From Labrenzia sp. VG12 (lineage in GTDB: Bacteria; Pseudomonadota; Alphaproteobacteria; Rhizobiales; Stappiaceae), in assembly GCF_002237595.1 (NCBI RefSeq), contig NZ_CP022529.1:62001-126000 (forward strand): a DNA stretch of 64,000 nucleotides. Direction: 5' to 3'. The notes below the pieces were generated by a model, which saw only the letters and a program-made list of their open reading frames with translations, had not been told where the DNA came from and did not search any database. A program made the translations under genes and the position numbers. Of the stretch, positions 52,669-60,828 are shown one piece after another. Positions within the stretch are counted from its first letter, which is position 1; every line of letters starts with the position of its first letter.

Positions 52669-53216
52669 TTGCGCCCCCTGGCGTAATTGACTGCGAGGAT
52701 CAGGAACTGGACGGCCATGACCGTCATCACAACCAACAGGAAGACCTTGATCAGGCCCGGATAGACCGGATCCCAGGCGCTGCCGGACCGTTCCAGACGG
52801 AAGCTGCCATCCGGGCGAAACGCCGCCTTTTGCACCATCAGCCAGGACGCATAGGCAAAAAAGCCGCTGGCGACCATGCAGATCAGCGAGATGACCACGT
52901 CAAAGACGCGCCGGAGGCGGGGCGGAAGGCTGTCATAGATCAGGACGACACGAATGTGCCGGTCGCGGGCCGTGCAATAAAGGCCGCCATAAAGAAAAGC
53001 CATGCCACAGAGAAAGATGGTGGTTTCATGGGCCCAGATCGTCGGCGCATTGAAGACATAGCGCAGCACGACTTCGTTCAGCAGCACGACCATGGAGATC
53101 ACGATGCCACCGGCGAACAGCAAGCCGCCCCTGTTGATCCACCGGCCAAGCAGACCGGCTTCGTCAATCGCGCCGGGATCCACCTTTTCCTCTGGTCCGT
53201 CTGTAATTTCCGCCAC
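52665..53216 (-). CDS. dctQ: TRAP transporter small permease (DctQ)
   Basis: A 183-residue membrane protein with four hydrophobic segments and the DctQ pattern (VLRYVFNAPTIWAHETTIFLCGMAFLYGGLYCTARDRHIRVVLIYD). It supports folding of the large permease and the binding-protein contact. It lies between the binding-protein gene and dctM; the dctM start overlaps its end by 4 bases. A GC-rich hairpin is found between it and dctP. Confidence 0.9.
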   Translation of the reverse strand: MAEITDGPEEKVDPGAIDEAGLLGRWINRGGLLFAGGIVISMVVLLNEVVLRYVFNAPTIWAHETTIFLCGMAFLYGGLYCTARDRHIRVVLIYDSLPPRLRRVFDVVISLICMVASGFFAYASWLMVQKAAFRPDGSFRLERSGSAWDPVYPGLIKVFLLVVMTVMAVQFLILAVNYARGRK

Positions 53217-53243
53217 GGTGTCCTCCCGTTCATTCCTTATGAA

Positions 53244-53265
53244 ACGGGCGCCCGCAGGCGCCCGT
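53244..53265 (-). terminator. Intercistronic hairpin between dctP and dctQ
   Basis: A perfect 9-bp stem (ACGGGCGCC with GGCGCCCGT, loop CGCA). It probably stabilises dctP mRNA or partly terminates, as at the oppA-oppB boundary. Confidence 0.65.
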
Positions 53266-53288
53266 CGAACCGCTGCTATCAGGGCAGC

Positions 53289-54311
53289 TTACTGCATCAG
53301 GCCGTTCTCTTTCAGATAGCCGGTCAGGACGTCATAGACCTTCTGGGCATTGTCGGAGCGTTCAGCGACCTTGGCCCATTCGCCGGTGGCGATGGTGCGG
53401 AATTTGGCACGTTCCTCGGCCGACCAGTCGGTCACCGTGACCTCGCCGCTGGCCTTGGCTTCTGCCACGGCCTTCAGGTCCCGGTCGGCCAGTGCGGCCA
53501 CCTGGGCCTTGGCAAACGCGGCAACGCTTTCTTCAAGCGCTGTCTGCAGATCCGCCGGCAGGGCATCCCACTTGGCCTTGTTCATGGAGATTTCCACGAG
53601 CGGCATGGAGTGGAAGCCCGGATAGACCGGGTTCGGCGCGACCTTGTGCATGCCCTGGGCATGGTTGGTCGAGAACACGGTATAGTCGGCTGCATCGATC
53701 ACGCCCTTGTCGAGAGCGGTGAAAACCTCGGAGCCCGGCAGGTTCACCGGTGCAGCACCGGCCGCGGCAAAGACCTGCTGCACGAGGCCTTCGGGTGCCC
53801 GCATCTTCAGGCCCTTCAGGTCGTCGACGCCATTGAGCGGCTTCTTGGAGACAAAAGCTTCCAGACCGGGCGTGGTTGCTCCGATGAAATGAAGGCCATA
53901 GGGCTCGACCAGTTCGTTCATCAGTTCCTTGCCGCCGCCGTCAGCCATGAAGGCGAACATCTCATCCGGGGAGGACCAGGCGCCGACCGGGTTGGCGATC
54001 AGGCCGAAGGCCGGGTCCTTGCCGGCAAAATAGGACGTGTCGGTGATGTGGCCATCAAGAATGCCGGCCGAGATCGCATCCTGGGTCTCGTTGTGGGCAA
54101 CGATGGATTCCACCGGCAGAAGCTCGATCTCGATGCGGCCGCCGGTCTTTTCCTTGACGGCTTCCGTCCAGCCCTGCTGCAGTTCGAAATTCGGGTTGCC
54201 CGCCGGGTCGGACGACTGGAAGCGGAACGAAAAATCCGCCGCCATGGCAGAGGTGGCAAGGGCACTGGCCGCAACGGCAGCAAGGGCGGTTCTCTTCAGA
54301 TGTTTCAGCAT
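53289..54311 (-). CDS. dctP: TRAP transporter substrate-binding protein (DctP)
   Basis: A 340-residue periplasmic binding protein. The signal peptide is about 1-24 (RTALAAVAASALATSAMA). Family blocks: FRFQSSDPAGNPNFELQQGW, LDGHITDTSYFAG, and LKGLKMRAPEGLVQQV, where the conserved Arg binds the substrate carboxylate. The order dctP, dctQ, dctM downstream of a gluconokinase gene suggests it binds gluconate. Its own mRNA seems favoured by the hairpin after its stop. Confidence 0.9.
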   Translation of the reverse strand: MLKHLKRTALAAVAASALATSAMAADFSFRFQSSDPAGNPNFELQQGWTEAVKEKTGGRIEIELLPVESIVAHNETQDAISAGILDGHITDTSYFAGKDPAFGLIANPVGAWSSPDEMFAFMADGGGKELMNELVEPYGLHFIGATTPGLEAFVSKKPLNGVDDLKGLKMRAPEGLVQQVFAAAGAAPVNLPGSEVFTALDKGVIDAADYTVFSTNHAQGMHKVAPNPVYPGFHSMPLVEISMNKAKWDALPADLQTALEESVAAFAKAQVAALADRDLKAVAEAKASGEVTVTDWSAEERAKFRTIATGEWAKVAERSDNAQKVYDVLTGYLKENGLMQ

Positions 54312-54341
54312 GTTTTCCTCCCGTTCAAGGCACCGCGTTCA

Positions 54342-54899
54342 TCACGATGCGATGGTTTCAATCGGCGGCGGAGCGTGCCGCAGTTTTTCCAGGGCACTGT
54401 CGACGAGCTGATCGACAGGCCTTGAAATTTCCAGGGTGAAGCCCGTTTCGCCGGCTTCGAGCGGTTCCAGGGTCGCCAACTGGCTGTCGAGCAGCGCTTC
54501 GCCGACAAAATGACCCTGGCGATTGGTGAGGCGTTCCGCGATCAGGGCGCGCGGCCCGGCCAGGTGAACAAACCGGCAGGCGGGCAGGGACGCCCTGAGA
54601 CGATCCCGGTAGGTGCGCTTCAGGCTCGAACAGGCGACCACGGCGCCGCCGGTGCAATAGAGCTGCAGCTGGGCGGCCATGGCGACCGCGTCCAGCCAGG
54701 GCATGCGGTCCGCATCGGTAAGGGCTTCGCCACCTGCCATCTTGCGCTTGTTTTCGGGGCTGTGGAAGTCGTCTGCCTCCACCATGCCGACACCAAGCTG
54801 CGCGGACAGCTGTTCAGCCAAACGGCTTTTGCCGGCGCCGCACACGCCCATGACGACGATGGCGATCTTGGATCCGGCGTTTGGCAGTTCAGCCTGCAT
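54342..54899 (-). CDS. gntK: Gluconokinase
   Basis: A 185-residue kinase that phosphorylates gluconate to 6-phosphogluconate for the pentose phosphate and Entner-Doudoroff routes. The P-loop is MGVCGAGKSRLAEQL near residue 17. Family blocks follow: EADDFHSPENKRKMAGGEALTD, the ACSSLKRTYRDRLR helix and QPVGDPG-like FVGEALLDSQLATLEPLE. The length matches GntK of E. coli (175). It is first in the operon with the TRAP genes and divergent from the LacI regulator; a LacI-type operator lies in the promoter region between them. Confidence 0.92.
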   Translation of the reverse strand: MQAELPNAGSKIAIVVMGVCGAGKSRLAEQLSAQLGVGMVEADDFHSPENKRKMAGGEALTDADRMPWLDAVAMAAQLQLYCTGGAVVACSSLKRTYRDRLRASLPACRFVHLAGPRALIAERLTNRQGHFVGEALLDSQLATLEPLEAGETGFTLEISRPVDQLVDSALEKLRHAPPPIETIAS

Positions 54900-54939
54900 A
54901 AGTGTCCCCGTTGGATGTTTCTGTTGTCGCTATTCAAAA

Positions 54940-54953
54940 TGATAGCGCTAACA
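54940..54953. promoter_or_regulatory. LacI-type operator in the gntK/lacI divergent promoter
   Basis: Palindrome TGATAGCGCTAACA with the GCGC centre typical of LacI/GntR gluconate operators. It lies 41 bases before the gntK start. Confidence 0.75.
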
Positions 54954-55013
54954 TTTGTCAAACATTTTTTTCTGGCCTATCATTCGAAGCAATCGAATAC
55001 GCCAATTAAACGC

Positions 55014-56057
55014 ATGAAATGGTTTGGTAATTTGAGAGCAACAATTGCCGATGTCGCCAGAGAAGCTGGTGTTAGCGCTATGACCGTTTCACGCGCTTTG
55101 CGCGACCCGGACAAGGTTTCGGCAAAAACGCGGGTCAAGATCCAGGCGGTGGTTGACCGCCTCGGCTACGTCCCCGACCCGGCGGCGAGCGCGCTGGCGG
55201 CCGGCAAGACCAACGTGATTGGCGTGATCGTGCCATCCGTCACCAACAACGTCTTTTCCGACGTCATGCGCGGTGTTTATGAAGTGGCAGAGGGCTCCAA
55301 ATGGCAGATCCAGCTCGGGAACTCCCGCTATTCGCCGCTGGAAGAGGAAAATCTCGTCCGTACCTTCCTCAGTCAGAAGCCGGCCGGGCTGATCCTGTCG
55401 GGTCTCGACCAGTCCGACGAAACCTCGAAACTTCTGATGAGTGCGGACTGCCGCATCGTCCAGATCATGGAATGCGGGCCTGACCCCTTCGACATGATGA
55501 TCGGCTTTTCCCATGTCGAAGCGTCGGCCGCTGCCACGCGTCACCTGCTGGAAGAGGGCTATCGACGGCCGGGTTACATTGCCGCCCGGCTCGACCCGCG
55601 CAGTCAGCGCCGCTTGGCAGGTTTCAAGGCCGAAGCGGAGAAGGCCGGTGTCTTTTCCGCCGGTCGGATTGTCACGACACCGCGTCCCTCGACTGTAACG
55701 CTCGGCTGCGAGTTGGTGGCGGATCTCTTGTCAAAAGCGCCTGAGACCGATGCCATCCTGTGCAACAACGATGACCTTGCGCTTGGCGCCCTGTTCGAAT
55801 GCCAGCGCCGGGGGTTGCGCGTTCCGGAAGACTTCGGCATCTGCGGCTTCAACGACCTGGAGATGATGGCGGCAGCCAACCCGTCCATCACCAGCGTTCG
55901 GACCTACCGTCTGGATATGGGACGCGAGGCGTTTGAAATGCTGACCCGCGCGCTGGGTGGCAACGAGCCCGGGCAGGCCTTGATCGATCTGGGTTATGAA
56001 GTTGTCGGCCGCCAGAGCACCGCAAGGCACGGCACGGTTAAGCCCGTTCCTGCCTGA
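55014..56057 (+). CDS. LacI family regulator of gluconate use (GntR-like)
   Basis: A 347-residue LacI-type repressor. The HTH (about 10-30, TIADVAREAGVSAMTVSRAL) and hinge helix (DPAASALAAGKTNVIGVIVP) are followed by a periplasmic-binding-like core. The divergent operon encodes gluconokinase and a TRAP transporter, so it most probably responds to gluconate like GntR of E. coli. The start at 55014 gives the usual distance to the HTH; its ribosome binding site is weak. Two operator-like palindromes, one in the promoter and one in codons about 20-23 of this gene, imply autoregulation by looping. Confidence 0.9.
   Translation: MKWFGNLRATIADVAREAGVSAMTVSRALRDPDKVSAKTRVKIQAVVDRLGYVPDPAASALAAGKTNVIGVIVPSVTNNVFSDVMRGVYEVAEGSKWQIQLGNSRYSPLEEENLVRTFLSQKPAGLILSGLDQSDETSKLLMSADCRIVQIMECGPDPFDMMIGFSHVEASAAATRHLLEEGYRRPGYIAARLDPRSQRRLAGFKAEAEKAGVFSAGRIVTTPRPSTVTLGCELVADLLSKAPETDAILCNNDDLALGALFECQRRGLRVPEDFGICGFNDLEMMAAANPSITSVRTYRLDMGREAFEMLTRALGGNEPGQALIDLGYEVVGRQSTARHGTVKPVPA
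55070..55083. promoter_or_regulatory. Second LacI-type operator inside the regulator gene
   Basis: TGTTAGCGCTATGA is the reverse complement of the promoter operator in 13 of 14 bases, 130 bases away centre to centre, within the HTH coding sequence. Confidence 0.65.
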
Positions 56058-56064
56058 ACGTCGT

Positions 56065-57408
56065 TCAGACGTCGAATTCCAGATGGAAATGCTGCGGAAA
56101 ATTCGAGGTCCCGGTGTCGATCTGCCCTTCGGTTCCGGGCGCGCGGCGCAGGTTCTTCTGCTTGAGCAGCGGTTTCAGGATGGTGGGAATGACGGCCTTG
56201 TTGATCGTCGCCCCGAAGCACTCATGCATGCCGTAGCCCCAGATGATGTAATCCTCCCAGGGCCGGTCGGTCTTGAAACTGTTGGGGGACTTGATGTCGA
56301 GACGGTCGAAACAGGCGGAAAAGTTGGCGGCAAAGACAATCTGCCCTTTCCGGACCTTCATGCCCCTGAAGGTGGAGGGAGCCACCGTCGTGTCGCGCGT
56401 TGCCCGGCGGTAGATCACCGGGTTGAACGGGTTGAACCTCAGGGCCTCCCAGACATGCTGGGCGAACAAGTCGTCCTTGTCGGCACGTGCCGCCTGCTGG
56501 GCGGATGCCAGCGCATCCGGTCGATTGAGAAGTTCATCAAGTGCAAGACAGCTGGCCTTCGAGATTGTCGGAATGGCCCCGATCAGAAGACCAAGCAGGT
56601 TGTTTCTGATCCCGAGATCACTCATGCCCGGTGTATCTGCCGATTGCAGTTCAAGGCACCGGTTCAGGATGTCGGGTGTCGTTGTCGGATTGGCCTTGCG
56701 CTCGGCGATGGCGCCGTCGAGATAGTCGCGTAGCTGCGAGGCCTGGCCCATCGCGATAGCATCCAGTTGCGGATCGGCGCCAAGATCCTGGAACAGGTAC
56801 CAGAAGAGATTGGTAGTCCATTCCTGCATTTGCCTGCGTTCGCCGCCGACACCGAAATAGGTGGCCGTCATATCCCAGGGCACTTCGAGCGTGAGGGTCG
56901 GCACGATGTCGATCTTGCCGCCGCTGTTCTCGACGATGGTTTGCGCCAGTTCCGCTGCGCGCGGCTGCACGATTTCAGCAACATCGGTCATGCGGGCCGC
57001 AAGACGCATTGCGGACGTGTCGCGCGTATAGTCCCAGCCGGGCTGCATGCCGAGAAAGAAGTTCTCTCCGGCCGTCAGCTTGCGCATCCGCGGGCCGTAG
57101 ACAACCTCGAAATCCGCATTGCGGTTGAGCACATCCAGCACGTCCGATCGCCGGGTGACGACGGCCGTGCCCGTGTTTTCATAGGCCTTCATCACCTGGC
57201 GTTTGAGCGAAATATTGGGCACGAAGGCGCGCAGTACGGCAAAGACCCGGCGTTGCGTCAGCGGCTGCAGAAAGAACGCGGCCACCTTGCCTTCAAAGAG
57301 GGCCTTCAGGCCCAGGCCGATCAACAGGACGAGGGCCCAGAGGCTTTCCCCCCAGATGACAAGTCTTTGAAAAATTGCCACAAAGATATTGGTGACCGCA
57401 CTGAGCAT
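56065..57408 (-). CDS. Membrane-anchored cytochrome P450 with atypical I-helix
   Basis: A 447-residue P450. The haem Cys397 lies in WGYGMHECFG (390-399) and the ExxR pair is Glu321-Arg324 (EALR). Unlike most bacterial P450s it begins with a hydrophobic segment (about 1-35), as in microsomal enzymes. The I-helix, normally (A/G)Gx(D/E)T, reads GAIPT (277-281), so the acid-alcohol pair for oxygen activation is absent; Pro-Thr at this place recalls the peroxide-using CYP152 family, though its Arg is missing. No ferredoxin or reductase is nearby. It is the last gene of a four-gene operon with a DyP peroxidase 28 bases upstream. Confidence 0.88.
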   Translation of the reverse strand: MLSAVTNIFVAIFQRLVIWGESLWALVLLIGLGLKALFEGKVAAFFLQPLTQRRVFAVLRAFVPNISLKRQVMKAYENTGTAVVTRRSDVLDVLNRNADFEVVYGPRMRKLTAGENFFLGMQPGWDYTRDTSAMRLAARMTDVAEIVQPRAAELAQTIVENSGGKIDIVPTLTLEVPWDMTATYFGVGGERRQMQEWTTNLFWYLFQDLGADPQLDAIAMGQASQLRDYLDGAIAERKANPTTTPDILNRCLELQSADTPGMSDLGIRNNLLGLLIGAIPTISKASCLALDELLNRPDALASAQQAARADKDDLFAQHVWEALRFNPFNPVIYRRATRDTTVAPSTFRGMKVRKGQIVFAANFSACFDRLDIKSPNSFKTDRPWEDYIIWGYGMHECFGATINKAVIPTILKPLLKQKNLRRAPGTEGQIDTGTSNFPQHFHLEFDV

Positions 57409-57435
57409 TCTTGTCTCTCCCTTCGTCCCGGACGC

Positions 57436-59139
57436 TTATGTCGGGTCGACGATCCCCATGGCCATCATGCGCAGGGCAGTCATGGACGGTACAAAGAAAT
57501 AGTCGCCGCCACGGCACTCCACGAAAGTGTCCAGCTTGCTCATGACATAGGGCGGTTTCCCGCTTTCCGGATTTTCAGGAATTGTGTGCCGCTTGTGCCT
57601 GTCGTGCCGGCCAAGCAGAGGGCAGGTGTTGTTGCCCTGGTGGAAGTCCAGGCCATACTGGATCCATTGCTGCTGCACGAATTCGAACTGGCGAAACAGG
57701 CTGGCGCACATGATCAGCATGATCACGCCCTGTTCGGTGCTGTCGTCCTTGGCTTCGTTGTTCGAAGGGCCGTAAGGCAGCCCGCGGCGGAGAATGCGCC
57801 GGCGTTTGTTGAGCGCACTGGTGGCGTCGGGGTTCTCGTGCGGTTTTCCGGTTTCCGGATCCTTGCCCGTCTTGTTGAGCGGATCCAGGTAGTCCCTTGT
57901 ATTGACCCGGCGGATATGGGCACCGGAGGGACATTTGTAACCTGGCATGTCATCCGCGTAGCGGAAGTCCCGGGCCTCGCCCGAGCGCACATAGACGTCA
58001 TGGTTCTTGTAGGCTTCAAGGTCCGGTGTGTCCGGGTCGAACTTGTGTTGCTTCTGGAAGGCGCGCCAGTCCTGATAGGTCGGAACCTTCGCCAGCGGCA
58101 CCCCATCGCTCCAGCGGCCGCACATCTTGGCGCGCAAGGTTTCTTCTGCCTCCACGTCGCCGACATTGGCAACGTTGGCATAGCGTTTCGCTTCTTCCTT
58201 CAGAACCCGGTCGAAGGTGCCGACATTCTCGTGAAGCTTCCGGAAAGCGACAAAGGTGCCGTTGCGCATGAATTCGTAAGGCGGGGCCGTCGGCGGCAGT
58301 TCCTGGCTTTCGTCCGGATGGCCGAGGACAAATTCTCCCGTGGCAAGCGGCTGCCAGCCTTCGCCCATCAGCTTGCCGCGTCCGACAACGGCCTTTGCCT
58401 CGTCTTCCGCGCTGAGCTGGCCTTCGAACACGGGATCTCCGATGCCGTCGGTAAAGCCGAAATGTTCCTTGCGGGTGGGCAGATTGACGCCGCCAACGTT
58501 CTCAAAGACCGCGGATGCGGATTGATAGTCCTCATCGCCTTTGGCGCCGATGCCGCCAAGGTGACGCACACCTGCCTTCCTGGCTGCCTCCAGTAGCCAC
58601 TCGGCGCGTTCTGCAAGAGCCGGGTGTGGCTTGTCCGTGGTGTCCGGCGCAAGCTGGGCATTGAGCGTGACCAGCATGTGCACGTCTCCTTCGGCAGGTG
58701 CCGACGACGTCCGGTTGTTCTGCCAGATCGGGTCCCAATGGGCATCCCACTTGTTCTTCTCTGCAGCCCTTTCGGTTTCACCGGGGTCGCGGTCGCCGAG
58801 TATGAAGGCACGTGCCTTCATGCCTTCGATGAACTCATCCGGAAAAGCCTGGAGGGTTCTCACGGGGAGCCCCAGTGCCAACAGGCCGGTGAAGGACAGG
58901 GCAATGTTGGTTGTGCAGTCCGGCTTCGGCTGCACCATGGACGGGTCTTCCGGTTTCTGATCCTTTTTTGGCCAGCGGGCCGCCGTTGTCACGACGGTGC
59001 GTACCTTGTCGACAAAGGCGCGACCGGAAGCCGGGTCCGGAAAATGGAAGAAGTAATAGCGGGCAAATGGAAACGAATAGCGGCCATAGGCGCGCGTGAC
59101 ATTTCCCTGAATGTCGTTGAGGTCGAGTTTCCGGGTCAT
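57436..59139 (-). CDS. DyP-type haem peroxidase
   Basis: A 567-residue peroxidase of the DyP family, longer than typical bacterial members (about 300-450) and nearer to the large class found in fungi and actinobacteria. The distal GXXDG motif is GFTDG with Asp231; the proximal haem ligand is His408 in CPSGAHIRRVN; the distal Arg is in RRRILRRG (446-452). No signal peptide or Tat motif is seen, so it is cytoplasmic or membrane-associated through partners. The start at 59139 has GAGAGG 8 bases upstream; the frame can also be read from a TTG at 59154. It uses peroxide to oxidise bulky substrates; the natural substrate is unknown. Confidence 0.9.
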   Translation of the reverse strand: MTRKLDLNDIQGNVTRAYGRYSFPFARYYFFHFPDPASGRAFVDKVRTVVTTAARWPKKDQKPEDPSMVQPKPDCTTNIALSFTGLLALGLPVRTLQAFPDEFIEGMKARAFILGDRDPGETERAAEKNKWDAHWDPIWQNNRTSSAPAEGDVHMLVTLNAQLAPDTTDKPHPALAERAEWLLEAARKAGVRHLGGIGAKGDEDYQSASAVFENVGGVNLPTRKEHFGFTDGIGDPVFEGQLSAEDEAKAVVGRGKLMGEGWQPLATGEFVLGHPDESQELPPTAPPYEFMRNGTFVAFRKLHENVGTFDRVLKEEAKRYANVANVGDVEAEETLRAKMCGRWSDGVPLAKVPTYQDWRAFQKQHKFDPDTPDLEAYKNHDVYVRSGEARDFRYADDMPGYKCPSGAHIRRVNTRDYLDPLNKTGKDPETGKPHENPDATSALNKRRRILRRGLPYGPSNNEAKDDSTEQGVIMLIMCASLFRQFEFVQQQWIQYGLDFHQGNNTCPLLGRHDRHKRHTIPENPESGKPPYVMSKLDTFVECRGGDYFFVPSMTALRMMAMGIVDPT

Positions 59140-59150
59140 CTCACAGCCTC

Positions 59151-60173
59151 TCAAGGGGTCACGTTTTTCGGTGATTCTGACGAGATCACCCCGGGCGTCT
59201 GGGTCATTGATTTCCGGTCATAGGGCTTGTGTTCCTCGATGAACTTGCCGAACGCGTCATAAAGGTCCTGATCGGATGCCCCCTGATTGTCGACGTAAAG
59301 ATCGGACATCTTCTGCTGCACGTAGAGGGCCTTCAGCACGGAGGGCAGGTCGTCATACTTGCCGGGTGGAAGCGGTTTTTCACCGTTCCAGAGGGCAAAC
59401 CGGATTGCCCCGTATGCAAGCAGCAGGCCCAGAGCGATGGCGATGATCCAGGTTGCCAGTGTCGACCAGCCGAGAAGCGGCACGTCCGAGACGCCGATGA
59501 GCCACAGGACCAGCGCGAGCAGCCCTACGACAAGAGGTGCAAGCACGCCGTAGAGCAGCGTCTTGAAGGGCAGGTTGTGAAACTTGGGAAGTTCCAGATA
59601 GTAGTCGTGAAAAGGCATCGTCGTTTCCACGTGGCACCGGTCCAGATAATCGGCGAACTGATCGGCCGTCTTGACGGTCTCGAAGCCGTAGCAGTTGGAG
59701 TAGATCTCCGTGAGTTCCTCCTCCATCGTGTCCCATAATTTGCGCGCATAGGACTTGCGCACGTCCTGCTGTGCTTCCGCGGTCAGATTGGTTGGCAGCG
59801 GGTCTCCATCCTGCGTGATCGCGTCAATATCTGCGCAGAAGACGAGGTAGGGTGCGTTCAGCCGGTCGACCGGTTGCGGCTTGGTCTGGTCGTTGCCTTC
59901 GATCCGCGCCAGGATCGGGTTTTGCGTATTGCGTCCGTTATAGACCACGTCTTCCAGCACGAACATGCGCGCCAGATGGTTGCGTTGATTGCGGGCAAAA
60001 GGGCTGTTGTACTTGGTGTCGTTGGTGGCCGGCGACTGGTGGGCTGTCGGCAGTTTGGCAAGCGCAATGCGTGCCAGCTGGACATGGGAAGTTTGCAGGT
60101 CGTCGACAGGAGCCCCTGGTTTGATCGGGGCGAGTGTTGTCAGGAACAGATGGCCGGTATCCAGATCAGGCAT
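59151..60173 (-). CDS. Uncharacterised two-TM protein of the P450-DyP operon (protein B)
   Basis: I do not recognise a named family. The 340-residue protein has a soluble N-terminal domain (about 1-200), two membrane helices (about 205-227 and 235-261) and a C-terminal cytoplasmic or periplasmic tail. The N-terminal domain has HLARMFVLEDV (about 66-76), YLVFCADIDA (109-118) and FADYLDRCHVETTMPF (173-188). These align with segments of the protein encoded just upstream, so the two are probably distant paralogues. The start at 60173 overlaps the upstream gene by 8 bases; the stop lies 11 bases before the DyP start. It may anchor the complex or deliver a substrate to the peroxidase. Confidence 0.75.
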   Translation of the reverse strand: MPDLDTGHLFLTTLAPIKPGAPVDDLQTSHVQLARIALAKLPTAHQSPATNDTKYNSPFARNQRNHLARMFVLEDVVYNGRNTQNPILARIEGNDQTKPQPVDRLNAPYLVFCADIDAITQDGDPLPTNLTAEAQQDVRKSYARKLWDTMEEELTEIYSNCYGFETVKTADQFADYLDRCHVETTMPFHDYYLELPKFHNLPFKTLLYGVLAPLVVGLLALVLWLIGVSDVPLLGWSTLATWIIAIALGLLLAYGAIRFALWNGEKPLPPGKYDDLPSVLKALYVQQKMSDLYVDNQGASDQDLYDAFGKFIEEHKPYDRKSMTQTPGVISSESPKNVTP

Positions 60174-60828
60174 TTTTCTGTTCCTTTCTGAGCGACCGGA
60201 GACCCTGAAAACGTTCCTGGGAACGCTCGACATAGTCTTTCCGGTTTTCGTCGGCGGCTTCAGTCGCAAGGCTTGCCACGGGGCCGAAGCCCGGGTCACC
60301 GAGTCCGATCTGCATGTTGTAGGCGGCCTTGCGGAAGGCGGCGGCGAACTCTTCGGGAGAAGAGTGCTTGTGAAGGTCTACAAGCTTCAACACCTGGTCG
60401 TAGATTGCCAGGCTCGTCTTGATGTCCCGCTGGGCGCTGCCCGGCGTGGCATTGTAGTAGTAGTCGGTGTCGATCTGGTTGAACGTGATGTAGTTCTTGA
60501 ACGGCGTGATCGGAATGGACTTGGGGTATTTGATCGCCGAGTACCAGAAGAGGTCGAGACCACTTGGAATGCCATCGGAAAAGGCATCGATATACTGGTC
60601 CCAGGTGCCGTTGAAGTTGGAGCAGAAGAGCACGTAGTCGTTCTGCAGCTCCTCCTTGCCTTGTCCAAGGTTCGGCCAGTCCGCCGGCTTCAGAATGACC
60701 CAGCGTGCAAAGTGGATCAGCGACAGGCCCAGCAGTCCCAGAAGGTTTTCGGGCAATCCCCGCGAGGCCATGAAGAGAAGCCGGTTGATCCAGGTATTGC
60801 GCGGGTGGCTGGGTGTCACAACGTTCAT
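60166..60828 (-). CDS. Uncharacterised protein of the P450-DyP operon (protein A)
   Basis: A 220-residue protein of no named family that I recognise. Segments HFARWVILKPA (39-49), YVLFCSNFNGTWDQYIDAF (65-83) and FKNYITFNQIDTDYYY (110-125) match the spacing of similar segments in protein B. Aromatic residues are abundant. A weak hydrophobic helix lies at about 28-44. The ATG at 60828 is chosen; the frame is open further upstream to a TTG at 60918, adding a hydrophobic 30-residue extension that could be a real anchor. It is the first gene of the operon and is bordered upstream by AT-rich DNA. Confidence 0.72.
   Translation of the reverse strand: MNVVTPSHPRNTWINRLLFMASRGLPENLLGLLGLSLIHFARWVILKPADWPNLGQGKEELQNDYVLFCSNFNGTWDQYIDAFSDGIPSGLDLFWYSAIKYPKSIPITPFKNYITFNQIDTDYYYNATPGSAQRDIKTSLAIYDQVLKLVDLHKHSSPEEFAAAFRKAAYNMQIGLGDPGFGPVASLATEAADENRKDYVERSQERFQGLRSLRKEQKNA

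Noticed and set aside
56767..58596. Plus-strand frame of 609 codons across P450 and DyP
   Set aside because: It runs antisense over two unambiguous haem enzymes and shows no domain of its own.
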